DNA of 64,000 nucleotides from JABGQS01 sp963666505 (GTDB taxonomy: Bacteria > Bacillota > Clostridia > Christensenellales > SZUA-584): positions 372,001 through 436,000 of the forward strand of contig CAXXXL010000003.1 of NCBI GenBank assembly GCA_963666505.2, given 5' to 3'. Shown here piece after piece: positions 8,868 to 16,478 of the stretch. The notes beneath the pieces are model-generated. The model was given only the letters and a program-made list of their open reading frames with translations. It did no database searches and had not been told where the DNA came from. Position 1 is the first letter of the stretch; each line of letters opens with the position of its first letter. Made by a program: the position numbers and the translations under genes.

Positions 8868-9931
8868 TTTCGGCTCTCCTCTTCAACTATTTTTACCATT
8901 CTGTCCCACTTTGCTTCCATGTCTGAAACGAGCTTTCTGTGGGTGCGGAATCTATCAAGGTTCTGGCCTGGATAGTGTATCTTAAAATAGGTGTCGCCTT
9001 CGAGGTGGTCTGCAAGGAAGCGCATGCCGCATTCCAGAGTCATCATTTTTGCACCGGACGGAAGAAGCTTTATCTCCAGCGGAGTTAGGTGGCTGCCGCA
9101 GGTCTCGAGGAATCCTTTTACGAAAGCTGCATAAAGCTCCAGACTCATTTCTACTTTGGAGAGATCCTTTTCGTCTTCTGCCGCTGTGCTTGCGCCAAAG
9201 CGTATAGCGTCGCCGAAGTCGTTCATAACTACGCCCGGCATAACTGTGTCGAGGTCTATTACGCAAAGACCTTTTCTTGTGTGTTTATCGAAGAGGACGT
9301 TGTTTAGTTTTGCGTCGTTGTGGGTGACTCGAAGGGGGAGCTCTCCGGTCTCGACAAGGCTGGTGAAAGTTGATGCAAAGCTTTCTCTTTCAAGAACGAA
9401 ATCTATATCGTCCTTCACCTGCGCTGCTCTGCCGTATGCGTCTTGCTCTATGGCCTTTTTAAAATCTGAATATCGTTTTACTGTGTTGTGAAAGTCTGGG
9501 ATGGTTTCGCCAAGAGTATGAGTCGGGTAGTCAATGAGCAGGTTTTGAAACCGTCCGAAGGCTACTGAACTCTCATAAAAATCTTCCGGGGATTCGGGAT
9601 GCTGAAGGCAGAGGCTGTCTTTTACGAACTCGAAAACTCGCCAAAAACTGCCGTCTTCGGCAATTACATGAGAGTGTCCGCTTACCGAAGGAACCAGAGA
9701 GAGAACCTCCCTGCTGCTGTCTATCTTGCTGCGAAGATGCTTTGTTATACCCGCAAGGTTTTCCATTAAAAGAGTTGGGTTTTTAAATGTGTTAGTGTTA
9801 AGCTTCTGAATTATATATTCGTGGCCATTGTCGCACTCCAGCCGGTATGTGACGTTAATATGTCCGTTGCCGAACTCCTCATAGAAAACGGGCTCTCCGT
9901 TTATTTTAAAATTTCTGGCAAGTTTCAGCAA
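8864..9931 (-). CDS. NahK-like N-acetylhexosamine 1-kinase (APH fold)
   Basis: This aminoglycoside-phosphotransferase-fold kinase resembles NahK, which makes GlcNAc/GalNAc-1-phosphate in the bifidobacterial lacto-N-biose pathway. Motifs: GNGHINVTYRL at the N terminus, the catalytic loop RVTHNDAKLNNVLFD (HxDxxxxN) and VIDLDTVMPG for metal binding. The start is probably TTG 9931, six bases after GGAGGG; a GTG at 9946 would place the ribosome site inside the gene. It follows the nucleotidyltransferase with almost no gap and overlaps the ROK gene. Together the two could salvage N-acetylhexosamine into a UDP-sugar. Confidence 0.85.
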   Translation of the reverse strand: MLKLARNFKINGEPVFYEEFGNGHINVTYRLECDNGHEYIIQKLNTNTFKNPTLLMENLAGITKHLRSKIDSSREVLSLVPSVSGHSHVIAEDGSFWRVFEFVKDSLCLQHPESPEDFYESSVAFGRFQNLLIDYPTHTLGETIPDFHNTVKRYSDFKKAIEQDAYGRAAQVKDDIDFVLERESFASTFTSLVETGELPLRVTHNDAKLNNVLFDKHTRKGLCVIDLDTVMPGVVMNDFGDAIRFGASTAAEDEKDLSKVEMSLELYAAFVKGFLETCGSHLTPLEIKLLPSGAKMMTLECGMRFLADHLEGDTYFKIHYPGQNLDRFRTHRKLVSDMEAKWDRMVKIVEEESRK

Positions 9932-9933
9932 AT

Positions 9934-10854
9934 TCAACCCTCCCACAGCTTTTCAGGATATCTGCCGTTTTTAGTCATATCGGCAAGAGCATTCCTTACT
10001 ATATTCATATCCTGCTTATATGTTACACCGTACCACTTTTCTTCGGTAGTAAGCACCTTGACGCTTGCCTTTCCCTGCTCTATCAGCCTGCCCGGTACAA
10101 AGGGCAGATAGAACTCGGCCTTGAGCGGGTCTTTATCGGGTAAGTTCTTCAGAAAGAGCGAAAACTCTTTTTCTATTTCATCCATCATTGAATGTGAAAA
10201 GCCCCATAGGTTAAGCGAAGCAAAAGTGCCGGCCGGGATGAAAGTCTGCTTATCATCTTCTGTGTAGACTGCACCGCTGCCGCAGCGCTCAATCTTCGTG
10301 CGCTCTACTATCCTCAGAAGGTTTAACTTATCGTCTGTTTCGCAGATGCCCCTCGAAACGCTGCCGCTGTCTGAAAGACAGTTCTCTATGCGGTAGCCGA
10401 CCATGGCGTGTTCGCTGCTTTCTTTGTCTAAGACAAGAAAGTCATATATTGCTGCAAAAGCGCTTTGTCCGTAATAGTCGTCTGCGTTTATAACTGAAAA
10501 CGGGCCGTCTACAAAGCTCCTTGCGCTCATAGCGGCGTGCGCTGTGCCCCACGGTTTTGTCCTTCCTTCGGGAACGCTGAAGCCGTCCGGGACGTCGCCT
10601 AGCTCTTGAAAAGCGTATTCTACGTTCATAAAAGAGCGTATCCGGCTGCCGACTTTCTCGTCGAAAGCCTCTTCGTTTTCCTTTTTAATCACAAAAACCA
10701 CCTTACGAAAGCCCGCAAGGTATGCGTCGTATACCGAATAGTCCGTTATCATGTGTCCGTGTGCGTCTACGGGGTCTAGCTGCTTTAGTTTTCCGTATCT
10801 GCTGCCAAGTCCGGCAGCCATTACAACGAGGGTAGGTTTATTCAAAAAATGCAC
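9934..10854 (-). CDS. Sugar-1-phosphate nucleotidyltransferase
   Basis: The 306-residue protein starts with VVMAAGLGSRYGKLKQ, the GxGxR signature of NDP-sugar pyrophosphorylases, and has VINADDYYG with the metal-binding Asp. It is the first gene of the operon and directly precedes the NahK-like kinase, so it probably joins HexNAc-1-phosphate to a nucleotide (UTP most likely). The pairing is the inference; the fold assignment is firm. Confidence 0.85.
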   Translation of the reverse strand: MHFLNKPTLVVMAAGLGSRYGKLKQLDPVDAHGHMITDYSVYDAYLAGFRKVVFVIKKENEEAFDEKVGSRIRSFMNVEYAFQELGDVPDGFSVPEGRTKPWGTAHAAMSARSFVDGPFSVINADDYYGQSAFAAIYDFLVLDKESSEHAMVGYRIENCLSDSGSVSRGICETDDKLNLLRIVERTKIERCGSGAVYTEDDKQTFIPAGTFASLNLWGFSHSMMDEIEKEFSLFLKNLPDKDPLKAEFYLPFVPGRLIEQGKASVKVLTTEEKWYGVTYKQDMNIVRNALADMTKNGRYPEKLWEG

Positions 10855-10894
10855 TCCTAATAGTAACTTTTATTTATTTTCAGCTTCGTAATAT

Positions 10895-10923
10895 ATCTTA
10901 ACCAGATTAAGTTTTTATGTCAA
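10895..10923 (-). promoter_or_regulatory. Promoter of the amino-sugar operon
   Basis: On the minus strand TTGACA (10923-10918), 17 bp, TAAGAT (10900-10895), 40 bp before the nucleotidyltransferase ATG. Upstream of the -35 box, at 10941-10954, TTGGTATATTCAAA resembles one half of the operators found before the NagR-like gene at 24.5 kb; this match is weak. Confidence 0.7.
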
Positions 10924-11009
10924 GAAAACTATGCCCCAGCTTGGTATATTCAAAAGATTATAAAAACCAGAGAATATTTGCGCTAATCAACGCACATTGC
11001 AGCAATTCC

Positions 11010-11038
11010 TTGCTCTTGCGAATGGCGGGTATTATAAT
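11010..11038 (+). promoter_or_regulatory. Promoter of the isomerase-like gene
   Basis: TTGCTC (11010-11015), 17 bp, TATAAT (11033-11038). Confidence 0.6.
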
Positions 11039-11103
11039 GAGAATTAGTATTGAATCAGTTAAAAAAAGAATTCTTACTATTCACACATGAAAAGAGGTTT
11101 ATC

Positions 11104-12417
11104 ATGATAGGTTTTGTGAATGTGTGCCATGAAGATTATGTAGACGATAATGCTACAAACATGGCAAAGCTTGCCGCAGACGGCCTTAGGAAAAAAGGCG
11201 TGGACGTTTTTGCCATCGAAGAGCCGGTGACGAACTATAAAAACTCGGAAGCAGCCGGAAAAAGACTTGCCCAAGAGGGCGTAGACGGCGTGATAATTTT
11301 TATGGGAACGTGGATAGAGTGCCCAAACGCCATGTCCGTCATACGTGAAGTTGAGCACCTGCCCATGTGCCTTTGGGGCTTTGGGATGTTTGAGGTTGAA
11401 GGCAGGCTGGAGAGCACAGGCTCATACGTTTCGTTTGCGATGTTCAAGGGCGTTATGGACAGAGTGGGGTATAAGTATAAAGCGATCCTTGGCGGATGCG
11501 ACGATGAAGAGACGCTAAACAGCGCAGTTTCTTTCTGCAAAGCGGCACAGGCAGAAGCCAGAATGAAGCGCACACGCATCGGGCTTGTTGGGTACACCTC
11601 GATGAGCATATATACAGGAACTTTTGACCACGTGCTGCTAAGGGCAAAGGTAGGCCCGGAAGTAGTACAGATGGACTCATATACCGTTATAAACAAAGCC
11701 GAAGCGGTAGAGCAGAAAAACATAGATGAAACCATAGAGTGGCTTAGCGCCAGAGCAAAGATACTGGACGAAGTGTCTAAAGAAAACCTTGAAACTGCGG
11801 CCAAGCTTACCTATGCACTAAAAGATATCTGCGACAAGCAGGGGCTTAGTGCAATGAATGTGAAGTGCCAGTACGAGTTTAGTAAGGAGTACGGCATGGT
11901 AGCGTGCGTGCCGGTGTCGGCGCTTTCCGACATGGGGGTGGTGGGCTCGTGCGAGGGCGATATGATGAACACAGTGTCTATGATGATACTTCATCTGTTA
12001 TCCGGGCAGGTTGTAACATACGGCGACTCTATGAACCACGAAGGCAACACCGTTAAGCTATCTTCATGCGGGTTTATACCGTTCTCTATGGGACAGGAGC
12101 CGCAGATAAGAAACTTTATGCCTCACCCCGGTTTTTCAGGCATACAGAACAGCTTTGTGCTTCGGCCGGAGCGTGTTACGGTAATGCGCCTCGTCGAAGA
12201 CATTGGCGACTATCACATAGTGTATTTCACCGGGCAGGGGCTGCCCACCGAAAAGCGGCAGGGATATATGCCGGCGCTGGACGTGCAGCTCGACGGAGAC
12301 GTAGCAGAACTCGTCAAAAACTATTCCGGACAGCACTATGCGCTTGTGTACGGCGACGTGTCGGCAGAGATTGAAGACTACTGCAAACTGAAAGGGATAA
12401 GGGCTGTAAGGGTGTAA
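11104..12417 (+). CDS. L-fucose/L-arabinose isomerase-family protein
   Basis: The 437-residue protein follows the fucose/arabinose isomerase superfamily layout: an N-terminal Rossmann-like domain (GFVNVCHEDYVDDN), a middle GLVGYTSMSIYTG segment, then the manganese-site region with CEGDMMNTVSMMILHLLSG and GDSMNHEGNTVKLSSCG. Such enzymes interconvert aldoses and ketoses, and many members are uncharacterised. The start ATG 11104 has AGAGG 6 nt upstream; an earlier ATG at 11050 lacks a ribosome site. A decayed copy of its C terminus lies 0.9 kb downstream. Confidence 0.8.
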   Translation: MIGFVNVCHEDYVDDNATNMAKLAADGLRKKGVDVFAIEEPVTNYKNSEAAGKRLAQEGVDGVIIFMGTWIECPNAMSVIREVEHLPMCLWGFGMFEVEGRLESTGSYVSFAMFKGVMDRVGYKYKAILGGCDDEETLNSAVSFCKAAQAEARMKRTRIGLVGYTSMSIYTGTFDHVLLRAKVGPEVVQMDSYTVINKAEAVEQKNIDETIEWLSARAKILDEVSKENLETAAKLTYALKDICDKQGLSAMNVKCQYEFSKEYGMVACVPVSALSDMGVVGSCEGDMMNTVSMMILHLLSGQVVTYGDSMNHEGNTVKLSSCGFIPFSMGQEPQIRNFMPHPGFSGIQNSFVLRPERVTVMRLVEDIGDYHIVYFTGQGLPTEKRQGYMPALDVQLDGDVAELVKNYSGQHYALVYGDVSAEIEDYCKLKGIRAVRV

Positions 12418-12484
12418 GAAGTTTTTAACGGCAGGGATACAAAACCAGTCATTTCACAAAAACCTAATAAATAGAAATATTTCC

Positions 12485-12513
12485 TTTAAAAGCATACGCA
12501 TATATTATATAAT
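12485..12513 (+). promoter_or_regulatory. Promoter of the acidic lipoprotein gene
   Basis: TTTAAA (12485-12490), 17 bp, TATAAT (12508-12513). Perfect -10, poor -35. Confidence 0.45.
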
Positions 12514-12559
12514 AGCGCCATGGTTTAGAAGTAGAAAATTTGTGAAAGGACAATCGATA

Positions 12560-13177
12560 ATGAAGAGAATTTTCATATTAGTGATAGCAGCAGTTTTGAT
12601 GTTCAGTCTTTTTGGATGTGCAAGAAATCTTGAAGATCAGGTAAACGAACTGGTCGAACAAAAGCTGGAGGAGATGGAGAAAGAAGAAAACAGCAACGAC
12701 GACAGTTCTGACGAAAATGAAGACGAAGATGTGCAGGACGCTGATGAAGAGGACTTGGACGGCGAGGATGATATGGACAACGAAGGAGCTTCGAATGATG
12801 AAGAGGATTCGGACAGCGGATATAACTGGGATTCGCTGGACGGATCCAGCGTACCGGAGGGATATCCTAGTGATATGGTGCCGCTGGTCGGCGTGGACAG
12901 CGCGGTCATCTTAGGCTCTGCAAAGCAGCAGATGGGTGCTGAAGGTACTTCATATGTTATCATTTTCGGACTGGATGAGCCGTATGAAGACGTTGCAGAG
13001 GCTATCCAGCAGGAGCTTGAGCAGCACATTTTAAACGCAGGAGGGTCTTTCAATGCTGTGATGGGGCAGATTTTCATGGGCGAAGTCGGCAAATGCAAAT
13101 ATACAGTAGCCATAGGCGACGGAACGGATGAGGGATATAAGACGACGGTGGATTATACGGTCATCGTTACTAATTAA
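12560..13177 (+). CDS. Acidic lipoprotein of unknown function
   Basis: The 205-residue protein has a lipoprotein signal peptide (MKRIFILVIAAVLMFSLFGC, lipobox LFGC, lipidated Cys20). A Glu/Asp/Ser-rich low-complexity linker of about 70 residues follows, then a small alpha/beta-looking domain (about 100-205). It would be tethered to the outer face of the membrane. AAAGGA is 9 nt before ATG 12560. I do not recognise the domain. Confidence 0.75.
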   Translation: MKRIFILVIAAVLMFSLFGCARNLEDQVNELVEQKLEEMEKEENSNDDSSDENEDEDVQDADEEDLDGEDDMDNEGASNDEEDSDSGYNWDSLDGSSVPEGYPSDMVPLVGVDSAVILGSAKQQMGAEGTSYVIIFGLDEPYEDVAEAIQQELEQHILNAGGSFNAVMGQIFMGEVGKCKYTVAIGDGTDEGYKTTVDYTVIVTN

Positions 13178-13192
13178 AAAGAAGCAACAGAG

Positions 13193-13224
13193 CGCCGCTG
13201 CCGGGTTTGACAGCGGCGTTTTTG
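13193..13224 (+). terminator. Terminator after the acidic lipoprotein
   Basis: CGCCGCTG (13193-13200) pairs with CAGCGGCG (13211-13218), then TTTTT. Confidence 0.85.
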
Positions 13225-13245
13225 ACAAAATAACAGATGCCACGA

Positions 13246-13320
13246 CAGCACTATGCGATTTGCAATGACGAAGTATCGGCAGAGATTGGAGACTATGGCA
13301 GGCTTAAAATGCATAAGGTT
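13246..13320 (+). pseudogene. Decayed C-terminal remnant of an isomerase-like gene
   Basis: In one frame this stretch reads QHYAICNDEVSAEIGDYGRL, matching the end of the isomerase-like protein encoded at 12331-12410 (QHYALVYGDVSAEIEDYCKL). DNA identity is also obvious (CAGCACTATGCG and TCGGCAGAGATTG are shared). No other part of the gene is visible nearby and the frame runs into the following lipoprotein leader. It is best read as the scar of a former tandem duplication, with the acidic lipoprotein inserted between the copies. Confidence 0.7.
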
Positions 13321-13371
13321 AGTCCGGGTCTAGAAAAAATTTTATTCCCGGCAGCGATAGGGAGGAAAATC

Positions 13372-14529
13372 ATGAAGAAGCTAATATTGATTGGCGCTAT
13401 GATTCTTGTGTTTATTGCAGCGGGGTGTGCAACGGATTTGAGCGACACAGCTACCGGGCCTGATGCGGATGCGCAGCAGCAGGAAAGTGAAACAGCAGGC
13501 AGCGGCGGGCAGCTTAGCAGCGAGTTTTATCAGACGCTATCCGACTGGATGCTTGGCACGGACTACGGCATTACAGATGCTAAGGTTGATACCGCACAAA
13601 AGCAAATTATAATCACTATCAGCGAAGAAAAACAAAGCGAGCTGGAGGATTATGAGTATGACGATATTGCAGCTTCGTTTGCGGATATGCTGACATACAG
13701 CGGAGCAGATGCGTCCGGTTACTTCTTGGTTTGGCCGGACGGGCTAACAACATATTTGAGCGGCGGCACAGCAGCTGAAAACCAAGAGCAGGACACACAA
13801 ACACAGCAAACTGCGCAGGCGCCTACCACCAGCGAAGACACTGTCAACCTCATATTCATACACCACAGCGTGGGCGAAAACTGGCTGAACTACGGGCTTT
13901 GCGAGATGCTCAACGACAACGGCTATCACGTAGCGGACACGTATTACGGATGGAATGAGATGGGCGACAGGACGGACACGACAGACTGGCCGGACTGGTT
14001 TAACGATGCCGTGATGCCAAGCGTATACAGCGAGATGGGCACGATGACGGCAAACAACACCATTGACCCGGCACCGGGCGAGAACGAGATAGTCATGTTT
14101 AAAAGCTGTTTCCCGAACAGCGATGTCGGCAATTCTATAACCGACGAGCAGGAGATATACAACTCGCTTCTGCCGTACTTTAGCGAACACCCCGACAAGA
14201 TGTTTATACTAGTAACACCGCCGCCGATGCAGAACATCAGCAGTCCTAAAAAGACAAGAGAGCTAGCTAACTGGCTGGTGGACGGGTGGCTTTCAGACTA
14301 CAACACGGGCAACGTGTTCGTGTTCGATTTTTATAACGTGCTGACCGCACCCGACAACCATCATTACTTTGATGGCACAAACGAAGTGCACAACGTCACC
14401 GACCCTTCCAACACCCTTTTCTATGACGACGGCGGCGACGACCACCCGAACTCAGAGGGAAGCACCAAAGCTGCAGGCCAGTTTATATCTCTGCTGAACT
14501 ACTGGTATGGGCAATTTAAGGGAAGATAA
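13372..14529 (+). CDS. SGNH/GDSL-hydrolase-like lipoprotein
   Basis: The 385-residue lipoprotein has signal MKKLILIGAMILVFIAAGC (Cys19). A linker and small N-terminal domain reach to about residue 155. Then comes an SGNH-like domain: LIFIHHSVGENWLNYG (candidate nucleophile Ser), FILVTPPPMQN and the block-V-like DDHPNSEGS (Asp-x-His near the C terminus). SGNH enzymes cleave esters, often on carbohydrates. GGAGGA stands 6 nt before ATG 13372; earlier in-frame codons belong to the isomerase remnant. Function beyond the fold is not known. Confidence 0.7.
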   Translation: MKKLILIGAMILVFIAAGCATDLSDTATGPDADAQQQESETAGSGGQLSSEFYQTLSDWMLGTDYGITDAKVDTAQKQIIITISEEKQSELEDYEYDDIAASFADMLTYSGADASGYFLVWPDGLTTYLSGGTAAENQEQDTQTQQTAQAPTTSEDTVNLIFIHHSVGENWLNYGLCEMLNDNGYHVADTYYGWNEMGDRTDTTDWPDWFNDAVMPSVYSEMGTMTANNTIDPAPGENEIVMFKSCFPNSDVGNSITDEQEIYNSLLPYFSEHPDKMFILVTPPPMQNISSPKKTRELANWLVDGWLSDYNTGNVFVFDFYNVLTAPDNHHYFDGTNEVHNVTDPSNTLFYDDGGDDHPNSEGSTKAAGQFISLLNYWYGQFKGR

Positions 14530-14544
14530 AACGAAGGATTAAAG

Positions 14545-14571
14545 ACGGGTGCTGGGAGGCATCCGTTTTTT
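14545..14571 (+). terminator. Terminator after the SGNH lipoprotein
   Basis: ACGGGTGC (14545-14552) pairs with GCATCCGT (14559-14566), with one G-T pair, then TTTTTT. Confidence 0.7.
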
Positions 14572-14579
14572 GGTTGCGT

Positions 14580-14609
14580 TTGAAGGATATGGCTGGAATG
14601 TGGTATAAT
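14580..14609 (+). promoter_or_regulatory. Own promoter of the TIR/deoxyribosyltransferase-like gene
   Basis: TTGAAG (14580-14585), 18 bp, TATAAT (14604-14609) preceded by TG, an extended -10 form. Confidence 0.6.
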
Positions 14610-14640
14610 TTTAACTAATAAATATTGGAGGAATTATTGA

Positions 14641-15555
14641 TTGAGTGAAATAGAAGAATGTTTATTTTGTAAAGAAAACGCAAGTTATGAGGGGAAAGGA
14701 CCCTTAGACCAAACATACGAAGTTAATTGTCCAAACTGTGGTATATACCGTATATCAAGTAAAGTAAAAATAGGTATATGTGATGATTATACTTCATATG
14801 CTTATTTAATATCTGGTCTTATTCGAGAAAAGAACAATTTAGGATTGACTTTGGAAGTAATAACATCAGATAATATTTTAAGCTTAATATCTGACCCATT
14901 GATACCAAAAACATTAATGCAAAGATTAGATAAGATAATATTGTACTTTTACAGTCAAACCTCTTATTTTGGTGAAGACATATTTATAGACAATGAAAAA
15001 TACTCTATAGCATATGCAAAAAAAATAGATGAGTTGAATTGGTTTATTCAGTTGCTTATTCAAGAAGGATATTTATCAAGAAGTCTCAGTTTAACATTTA
15101 AGGGGTGGGAGAGGGCTGAGAAACTGATTTCAACAAATAACTATTCTAACAAAGTATTTGTTGCGATGGGTTTTAAAGAAGATTTACTTGAAGCACATGA
15201 AAAGGCAATAAAAACAGCTTGTAAAGAATGTGGTTTTAATTCTTTGTTGATAAGCGAAAAAGAACATAATGAAGGAATAACGGATAGAATAATTGCTGAA
15301 ATTAAGACAAGTAAATTTATGATTACGGATTTTACATATAATAATTGTGGTGCTTATTTTGAGGCAGGCTATGCACAGGGCAGAGGTTTAGAAGTAATAC
15401 GTACATGTAAAAAAGAATGGTTTGATGGTGAGGATGAAAACGGAAACAAAAACCATGTACACTTTGATATTAACCATTATAATTTTATTATTTGGAAAGA
15501 TTATAATGATTTGAAAGAAAAGCTAATAAACAGAATTAGAGCTACTATACTTTAG
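14641..15555 (+). CDS. Zinc-ribbon protein with TIR/nucleoside-deoxyribosyltransferase-like C-terminal domain
   Basis: The 304-residue protein starts with a zinc ribbon (C7-x2-C10 and C30-x2-C33), has a helical middle, and ends in an NDT/TIR-like domain from about residue 172: KVFVAMGF, then ITDFTYNNCGAYFEAGYAQG, where the Glu fits the catalytic position of these nucleoside or NAD-cleaving folds. It starts at TTG 14641, 7 nt after GGAGGAA. It is much more AT-rich than its neighbours, alone, and has its own promoter, all signs of transfer. Similar domains act as NADase effectors in phage defence; that role here is inference. Confidence 0.65.
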   Translation: MSEIEECLFCKENASYEGKGPLDQTYEVNCPNCGIYRISSKVKIGICDDYTSYAYLISGLIREKNNLGLTLEVITSDNILSLISDPLIPKTLMQRLDKIILYFYSQTSYFGEDIFIDNEKYSIAYAKKIDELNWFIQLLIQEGYLSRSLSLTFKGWERAEKLISTNNYSNKVFVAMGFKEDLLEAHEKAIKTACKECGFNSLLISEKEHNEGITDRIIAEIKTSKFMITDFTYNNCGAYFEAGYAQGRGLEVIRTCKKEWFDGEDENGNKNHVHFDINHYNFIIWKDYNDLKEKLINRIRATIL

Positions 15556-15584
15556 TTTGTGCTAATATTCATTTTATAATTTCC

Positions 15585-16232
15585 CTAACATAACCCCATC
15601 AAAAACTCAAAGAACTCGTTCATTCCCTGCCTCTCGAAAACAGACAGCGGGATGACTTTCGTGTCCGGGCTGACGCTCTTAATGTTCTCTATGGCTTTTT
15701 CCATGTCGAAATGGCATATGCCGGCAAGCTCCGCTTTGGTTATCACGGCAAGCCCTGCTTTCTTGAACAGAGCAGGGTATTTTAACGGCTTTTCGTCGCC
15801 TTCGGGGGTGGAAAGCACCGCAAGCTTCATGCTTTCGCCGAGGTCGAAAGCGGCGGGGCAGACCAGGTTGCCTACGTTTTCTATGATGAGAAGATCGAGC
15901 TCGGAAAGGGGCAGTTTCTGTGCGGCTTCACGGATGTCTTCGGGAGAGAGGTGGCAGCCGCCGTTTGTGTTTATAAGCTCGATAGGCGTGCCGTATTTTT
16001 TGAGGCGGTCGCTGTCTATGCTTGTCTGCACGTCGCCTTCTATTATGCCCACACGTTTGCCGTGTGCGTTCATGTATTCGAGCGTGGCCTCAAGCAGCGT
16101 CGTCTTGCCGCAGCCGGGAGAGCCTATCATGTTTATGACGGGCAGGTCAAAATCCTTGAACGTGTCTCGGTTGATCTCGCTCATCTTTTTTTCCGCTGCA
16201 TATGCGTCTTTATTTATCTGTATTTTCATCAT
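15585..16232 (-). CDS. hypB: Hydrogenase/urease nickel-insertion GTPase HypB
   Basis: The 215-residue SIMIBI GTPase has the P-loop GSPGCGKTTLLE (near residue 37), IEGDVQTSIDSDR, the metal-site segment TNGGCHLSP and the family signature ENVGNLVCPAAFDLGE. HypB delivers nickel together with HypA to [NiFe] hydrogenase. It lacks a His-rich N terminus. Its ATG overlaps the hypA stop codon (ATGA). No hydrogenase structural gene lies in the window. Confidence 0.93.
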   Translation of the reverse strand: MMKIQINKDAYAAEKKMSEINRDTFKDFDLPVINMIGSPGCGKTTLLEATLEYMNAHGKRVGIIEGDVQTSIDSDRLKKYGTPIELINTNGGCHLSPEDIREAAQKLPLSELDLLIIENVGNLVCPAAFDLGESMKLAVLSTPEGDEKPLKYPALFKKAGLAVITKAELAGICHFDMEKAIENIKSVSPDTKVIPLSVFERQGMNEFFEFLMGLC

Positions 16233-16468
16233 GATACCTCTATCGATTTGATGTTTATATCGAAGTTCTCTTTTACTATGCTAAGTTTAAGCTCGCTGTT
16301 TTGCGCAAAGGTGCGTTTCTTTGCTATGTTGAAGAGCTGCACGAGTGTGCTGGTGTTGACGCACGAAAACTCGCCCACTTCCAGGCTGATGCTGCGAAGC
16401 GTGTGCTCTGGCTTAAGGCTGGGCGCAATAGTGTCGAGTATTCTGTATACAAGTGCGCTTTCGTGCAT
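16229..16468 (-). CDS. hypA: Short HypA-like nickel chaperone lacking the zinc domain
   Basis: The protein begins MHESALVYRILD, the nickel-binding MHE of HypA, and keeps the first alpha/beta part (SISLEVGEFSCVNTSTLVQLF). It is only 79 residues, against about 113-118 usually, and has no CxxC pair, so the zinc ribbon that normally interrupts the fold is missing. The single Cys is in FSCVN. The stop codon overlaps hypB, so this is not simply a frameshift read-through. It lies between the ferredoxin (10-bp gap) and hypB in one operon. Confidence 0.8.
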   Translation of the reverse strand: MHESALVYRILDTIAPSLKPEHTLRSISLEVGEFSCVNTSTLVQLFNIAKKRTFAQNSELKLSIVKENFDINIKSIEVS

Positions 16469-16478
16469 AGCTTTTCTC

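Noticed and set aside
10941..10954. NagR operator before the amino-sugar operon
   Set aside because: Only one half site matches; the other half (TTCAAA) departs from ACCA, so it is not listed as an operator.
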